64,000 bases of DNA. It comes from Stratiolaelaps scimitus. Its lineage: Eukaryota; Arthropoda; Arachnida; Mesostigmata; Laelapidae. The notes beneath the pieces were generated by a model, which worked only from the letters and a program-made list of their open reading frames with translations, was not told where the DNA came from and did not search any database. The stretch covers positions 5,456,001-5,520,000 of the forward strand of contig JABWDB010000008.1 in NCBI GenBank assembly GCA_019614645.1, in the 5' to 3' direction. Below, one piece after another: positions 58,646 to 64,000 of this stretch; position 1 is the stretch's first letter; the number at the start of each line of letters is the position of its first letter. The position numbers were made by a program, and so were the translations under genes.

Positions 58646-59345
58646 AATGTATACCGTCATACGAATATCCGTCCCTAAATGTGCTACATTATGTCTATCA
58701 AACCCTCACTTATATACTCTTAACGACCAGCCTCTACCGATTGTGAAGTGTATGAGGGACCTGGGCGTAATGGTCTCACCGGACTTGGATCTTAACTTGC
58801 ACATTACACAAGTCATTCAGTCTGCAACGTTAGTTTGTGACTCATTATTTCGTTGTTTTATTGTGAAAAAGGTGGATTTTTTATGCAGCTCTATAGGAGC
58901 TTAGTTATACCCAAATTTACATACTGCTGTGAACTTTCGCGACCATATCTTAAGAAACATTTAGACGCTATGGAGCGAGTTCAATCAAAGTTCTGAACAC
59001 GTGTCTCAGATGTGGAATCGATCGCTCGACTCTTAGCTTACCTCCGATCACTGACCTACACAAACAGACATGCGATTTGGCAAAAGGTTACTACCTTCAA
59101 GTACGTATTATAAATATTTTAATGTCCGACAAAATAATCTGCGGAGTGGACAAACTGTGCGATCAGTACAAATCACCAGAACCGAAAGAATCACCAATAT
59201 GTTTTCTTTTCGAGTCACACGAATCCATATACTATGCGCTAACAAATTTTTGTACACCAAATATATACCTCCCTTTTGTTAATAAAGGTGTTGAATTGAA
59301 TTGTATCGAACTTTCTACGTGTTGGCTAGATGCCCCAAATGGAGG
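58646..59345 (+). pseudogene. Decayed non-LTR retrotransposon (LINE) reverse-transcriptase 3' part
   Basis: The frame from 58647 reads CATLCLSNPHLYTLNDQPLP and then RDLGVMVSPDLDLNLHI and VKKVDFLCSS, which matches the thumb-side C-terminal region of CR1/Jockey-like LINE reverse transcriptases (typical LNGxxL..V...RDLGV..SxDL.F..HI, followed by R..R.R.I). After stops and frameshifts the homology continues to about 59280, including an Arg-rich C-terminal stretch near 59160-59260. The segment ends with AATAAAGGTGTTGAATTG. The catalytic YxDD portion and the endonuclease are missing, so it is a 5'-truncated, dead copy. Confidence 0.7.
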
Positions 59346-60965
59346 CTAACACACAGTGCATATATATATATATATATATATATATGCGGTGACGTTGCGC
59401 CGAAAGGAAATCCTCCCGGTCGAGCGCCGTTAGCGTGACGTAGTAGAATGCCGCTTTGTTGACGATGGGAGAGAGCACTAACCTCAATCGAGAACGGCGC
59501 CAGTATATTTTGTAGTGTTTTTTACACTAGTTTGTTTTTACAATCACTGTTATTATGGGGTAATGCCAAGCGTGTATTTAACATCAATATCATGCGAGAT
59601 CGAAGAGACACACATGTGTATGCATTACATCAACGAGTACTATTAGTAACACCGCTGATACTTCGAGATTAGCTGACGGGGTAGTAATGTCGGCAGGCAG
59701 GAAAAATGGGTAGCTCCATTTTTCCCGGCGACATAACTAATTCAACCGGCGCTACACCCCTGATCGCGATGCAGCCAGTACGATACACGCGACTAGTTTT
59801 GGCGGGACGCCATATTCGGTGGACGCGCATTGGACTAACTCTGGTGGAGCGAGCTTCCACTGGAACGATTTTAGCGGAGTCTGTTACAAACATCGCGGGC
59901 TGTTTCGATGCGCGCCGACCGTATAGCGAGTGTGTGTACGATTCAAGCGCTACAAGCCGTGGCGCGGCACCAGCCGCCCAGCTCGACTACGTTGAATGGC
60001 GCCCGAAACTGCACGCTAGCCATGAGTCCGCGCGAGAATGCTGTTAGAGTCGAGCGTTCGACGCATATTGTCAACGGTCGTCACTACAACAAAACGGAGC
60101 GGTTCTATTGTGCTCGCCCACTCGCTGACTGCCTACCCAAATCGACAGAGAGCGCCTCGACACCGAGCCGCATTGCGCGCATGGATATCATCCTAGATAC
60201 CTGTGGCAGATAGTGCTGGATAATTGATAGTAGTAGGAGTCGTATCGTTGTGTGTGTGTGCGCGGTAATCGAGATTCTCGCCTTGGCTTTGCGACGCCTG
60301 CGCACTGCTGAGTCTCTACGGCAGCAGATCGCAAAAAAGATCGGCATACACGGGGAGCGAACGCCTCGACTGACCACACAGAGCAACAAGGAGACGAACG
60401 GGCAGCCAAAGGTGGACAGACTGTGAATGGGTCTCTGTGTCTATTTATCGGTGTGTTTGCCGAAGGACAGAATCTTAGCTCAATCAGCTGCCGGGCCAGG
60501 ACATATCTAGCAGGCGCTGGATATGTGGTGCTCACTGAAACCTGTTGCTGGCCGATTTCCTTTCGAGTGTTGCCGATAGAGAACCGCTGTTAGGAGTCAA
60601 TTACGCCGTGGGCACCTCTTGACGCTATGCTGGTTTGTGCCACCCTGTGCCAAATCTTCGTGGTTACTCCCGTATCCGCTGAATTGGTTAGCACGTCACA
60701 CGCTATCCACTACTGCAGCAGCAGCATCATCAATAACAGCAACAGCAGCAGCAGCAACGCCCCTTAGTTGTCACTCAATCAGCTGCTGGAGAAAGTATTT
60801 TGCTGCTCGATGAATCGCGAATGGAGCGGATGGTGTAAGCGATCACATCTACTCGCGATCAGCTGATCCGACGATTCCGCTGTGACGACGAACAAGTGCG
60901 CTGAATCATATGAGTGAACATCGATATTACGGGCAACGAGTAACTTCTTTATCGGCTCGACCAAA
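59346..60965. promoter_or_regulatory. Upstream region of OXCT1, CpG-containing
   Basis: Includes a (TA)n run (59360-59385), a GC-richer stretch with many CpGs at 59700-60230 and CAG/CAA triplets near 60715-60760. Overlapping long frames at 59706-60213 are probably a by-product of CpG richness. I infer promoter/5' UTR function from its position before the OXCT1 start. Confidence 0.35.
59360..59385. repeat. (TA)n microsatellite
   Basis: About thirteen TA units directly after the LINE relic. Confidence 0.95.
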
Positions 60966-62097
60966 ATGCGACCACTCTACACAAAGCTATTGACACTGCT
61001 AAATAATAAACCTGCTGGATTTAGGCTCACGTTAGTGTGTCGGGTATGTTTTCGAAACGAACACGTTTGTCCGCTTGCAATTTGGCTCTCTATCCTGATT
61101 TAATGAGTTCATTTTTAATTTAAAGATATTACGCGGGGAGGAGGGTGGTTAACTGGTCTTAGATTAGTGCGCGGATCGAAAAATAGAAAATTGTTTTTGT
61201 TACTTAAGTACATTAAATTAAATATATCACGTAAGTTAAGAAATCCTATTTTCGAGTAACACTGTTATTATGCCAAACTGCAATGCCTATCTCAGTTAGT
61301 GTGCCTCACACCCTGCGTTATGAAAGGCCTGGTGGATGATGGTCAGACCGGAAGTGTTGTTTAGCTCCGAGCTTGGTATATAGTCACTCATTAATTTTTG
61401 TGAACTTCGAGTGGACGAATTTCCGTGCCTGGGATTTATCGCGTGTCACTGATTATTAAATATAATTACAATGAAATATCATTAAATAAATATAAGTTGT
61501 TGAAAATGCCGCTAATTATTTCGATGCTATGGCCACCGTGTGAACATGCAGTGATACGATGATTATAAATAGGTGAGAAGCTACAACCGATTTGGGGGGC
61601 AAAAAATGATAAGAGGTGACTGATGGCGTAACTTGTTGAAGAGGGTTGAACTACGCTCTTGCTCGATCCGAGAAAATCGCACAGTGGGTCACTACCTACG
61701 GTGTAGCAGGGTAACACTGATCGAGTCCCTTTTATTCCAGAAAATATATATATATATATATAAGTTTGCATCACTGGGGCAGGATTATTTGCTCTTATAT
61801 ATATATAAGCAAAACGTAGTTAAGGGCTACGCTTTTTAACACAATAAATAAACGAGCATGGTACGAGCATGTTTTTTTACCACAGCTCTCAATCAATAAA
61901 GCACAGTAACATCAAACAATCAATCACATTGCCAGATGATACTAATCTCCTTACAGCTGAAAGGAAGCATTCACTCACCACAGTTCTCTGTTCACAGCTG
62001 AGTACAGTTCCTGACCCGTCAAAACGCGTTGGTATCTACCCAAGTCCACAGGAGGCGCTCGCCGGTATCAAGGATGGAGACACGGTCATGGTCGGAG
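60966..62097 (+). CDS. OXCT1: Succinyl-CoA:3-ketoacid CoA transferase (SCOT), 5' exons, partial
   Basis: Exon 1 (60966-61043, 26 codons) reads MRPLYTKLLTLLNNKPAGFR and then LTLVCR: basic, hydroxylated and without acidic residues, as in a mitochondrial targeting peptide. It ends at a GTATGT donor. Exon 2 (61998-62097) follows TCTGTTCACAG, is in phase 0, and reads LSTVPDPSKRVGIYPSPQEA and then LAGIKDGDTVMVGG before GTAAGT (phase 1). The second part matches the start of the SCOT alpha domain (human: DPVEAVKDIPNGATVLVGG). In known SCOT the mitochondrial enzyme moves CoA from succinyl-CoA to acetoacetate for ketone-body use. The next exon (FGLCGIPENL) is not in the remaining 1.9 kb, so the rest lies beyond the right edge. 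Exon 2 is certain by family; exon 1 is an in-phase inference. Confidence 0.8.
61745..61808. repeat. Two short (TA)n runs
   Basis: TA runs at 61745-61762 and 61796-61808 in OXCT1 intron 1. Confidence 0.85.
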
Positions 62098-63671
62098 GTA
62101 AGTTGTTCTACTGATTAGACAATGAATACTGTACATTCTCATTGCGAACAGCAGCAAGTGCCACCCGAGACCGGTTTGTATAGTCGTACATCGCTTTAAC
62201 TAATAGCGAATTCTCTTTAGAAATATTCCGAATAGTAATTGCCTAGTGGTCTTGCTGGCCGTACCAAAGAAGGCTACGTCCCCGCGCACTTGTTTCGTAT
62301 GGCCAGAATAAAGTGCTTGCATCACCAGGAGGCAGTAGTTGTTTTCTTTTTTCTTCGACGTAATTGCTCCTTACGGTCTAAGTGGGTGAGCGTCGTTTTA
62401 ATCATACGCAGAGTTGGCCGTGGTGGTGTAATTTGTAAATATTCGGCTGAGATTTTGGATTATGAGTAATCTCTCGTCACTCCGCCAAGGCCACCGTTCA
62501 GTGCTTCGCGGTGGCGTCGCTTGCGTGGAATCGCCTGCGAATAGCTGGCGAATCTTCGTAGGAATATTTATCCTGCTTCTGTTGGAAGTGGATTGGAACA
62601 GATATGCAAATTGCCAATTACTGCTTATGTATAATCGTGGGTGCCAAGAGGATTCCACCCTACTCAGGAGTAGGTATCCTTGCCTATTTGTTCACCTCCT
62701 TGTCCTTTGGAGTCTGACGAAAGAGTGACGATTTCAGAAATCAATCTCGCATGAAAATATTCATGGGTCAACTCTGAACTTCAACAAACGCACAATAGAC
62801 CTCTCCTAGAGACAGTGTGAATTGATTTAGTCATCTAATCTGCTTTTTCAATTAATGGCCTATTTTCGTCCCACGCGGATCGCTGCCTTGTGATTATTCT
62901 GTTTATTCCGATATCTCATTGATCACCGCCCATATTTACGTGCTCCAACGCCCCTGGACGGATTTCGCCCCAATGAACAAAACGCTGTTCGGTGTTAACA
63001 AATATACACAACAAACAATATAACACTCAACAACATCATATTTGCTCAATGTGTTGCTCAATGTTCCGTGTTTAATCCACATTAAGCAACGCTAACTATT
63101 TTGACAAGTGCGCCCGCGTCATCTCGTTTAAAGCGCTCGTTCCTAATAACAATAAACGGAATTGTCATTCATTCACAAGTCTTAAACTCGTTGTCATCGT
63201 CGCAAAGAAACATTCTGCCATCATATTCCCCTACGGCATCATCGTCTAGACAGGTACAGCTAGGAGCACCCTATTCCACCCTGTCTATGAGAAATCTGTA
63301 GTGTAGCCCCCTAGCGAAGTAATTACATACTGTTGTGATCTTCATTGTGTCCACACAACAGCTGTTTGTCATGCTTTTCGTGGTTGGAACGTTACGCGCC
63401 AGTGAAGATCGGCCCCAGCGCCGTCTCTGCTGCGTGCATTGTGCGCCTGCACATGTGTGCTGTCACTGATATCTTATTCGTTCGAATAGGCGTGTGTTAT
63501 CGTACAGGGGCGACATCAACACCGGCGAGATAAACAGATTGGATACAAGCCAAAGCTTGACATAGCTACTAACGCCAATGTGAAACATGGTGACAGCCAT
63601 TACGTGGTAGCATCGGGCGGAGCGGTTCGTCACAGGGCGTCAAAATGAGTGCAGCTTGACAAAAGCGAATG

Positions 63672-63718
<47 letters not shown>

Positions 63719-64000
63719 CTGACTCATGGAAGCGTAGAAGCTCTTCCCATCCCTGTGTCTATTCTGGTTATTTGCGTCGGTTTTTTTCTAACGTACAATG
63801 TACCCTCTCAACACAGGTACTACCGGTAAATCTGTACACATTTACTTAGCAATACTGATTATTAAATGTGTTACGCAACATTGAATTGTTGCTGTTGTTG
63901 TTGTTGAGGGTATTGCTGTTGATGTCTATGTTCCCTGAGGTCGTATTGTGTGACACATTTGTATGAATTTGTTCGAGGCAATATCTGACGATTCTTGCTG
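62098..64000. other. OXCT1 intron 2, incomplete
   Basis: No continuation exon of OXCT1 was found to the end of the window. It holds a long (TA)n run (63672-63715) and a GTT triplet run near 63890-63906. Confidence 0.55.
63672..63715. repeat. (TA)n microsatellite
   Basis: More than twenty TA units with a single ACAT interruption, the longest in the window. Confidence 0.95.

Noticed and set aside
59706..60213. Two overlapping forward frames of about 100-113 codons.
   Set aside because: They overlap in different frames in CpG-rich DNA upstream of OXCT1 and neither resembles a family.

Overview
This is eukaryotic nuclear DNA, most likely from an arthropod. Genes are sparse and split by GT-AG introns. 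Long noncoding stretches carry trinucleotide repeats and more than twenty pure (TA)n runs. The proteins that can be read include an insect/arachnid-type ionotropic receptor. The lineage-divergent chemoreceptor, short housekeeping introns and (TA)n density would fit a chelicerate such as a parasitiform mite, but the species is an inference that I could not test.

Layout. Bases 1-20600 hold almost no readable coding sequence: CAG/CTG/GCC-rich, CpG-containing DNA plus two candidate minus-strand signal-peptide exons (17081-17177 and 20044-20122). Bases 22.2-28.9 kb are a tandem-duplicated chemoreceptor locus: an intact intronless ionotropic-receptor gene (23796-25634) and a second copy (27987-28913) that lost its N-terminal half and an internal block. 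Further coding-like relics lie upstream of both copies. A large inverted duplication lies at 34.1-34.7 kb.

Bases 35.4-46.6 kb form a housekeeping cluster. A three-exon TIM14/DNAJC19 gene (minus) and a six-exon AIMP1/p43 gene (plus) face away from each other across a 534-bp GCC-rich promoter with a DRE-type TATCGATA site. Next come an unrecognised spliced helical protein (44134-45378) and, 73 bp further, an intronless MFSD9-like transporter (45452-46636).

Bases 50.5-54.5 kb contain small exons of at least one unrecognised plus-strand gene, with tRNA-derived SINE copies in an intron. A secreted glutathione peroxidase with Cys in place of selenocysteine is on the minus strand (55780-56436). A decayed LINE reverse-transcriptase fragment is at 58.6-59.3 kb. 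The 5' end of OXCT1 (SCOT) starts at 60966 and runs off the right edge.

Functionally the genes are unrelated neighbours: mitochondrial protein import, the tRNA-synthetase complex, ketone-body use, peroxide detoxification, chemosensation and membrane transport. I saw no operon, CRISPR array or defence cassette. The least explained signals are the duplicated receptor locus with its coding-like relics, the inverted duplications abutting (TA)n runs, and the small unrecognised genes.
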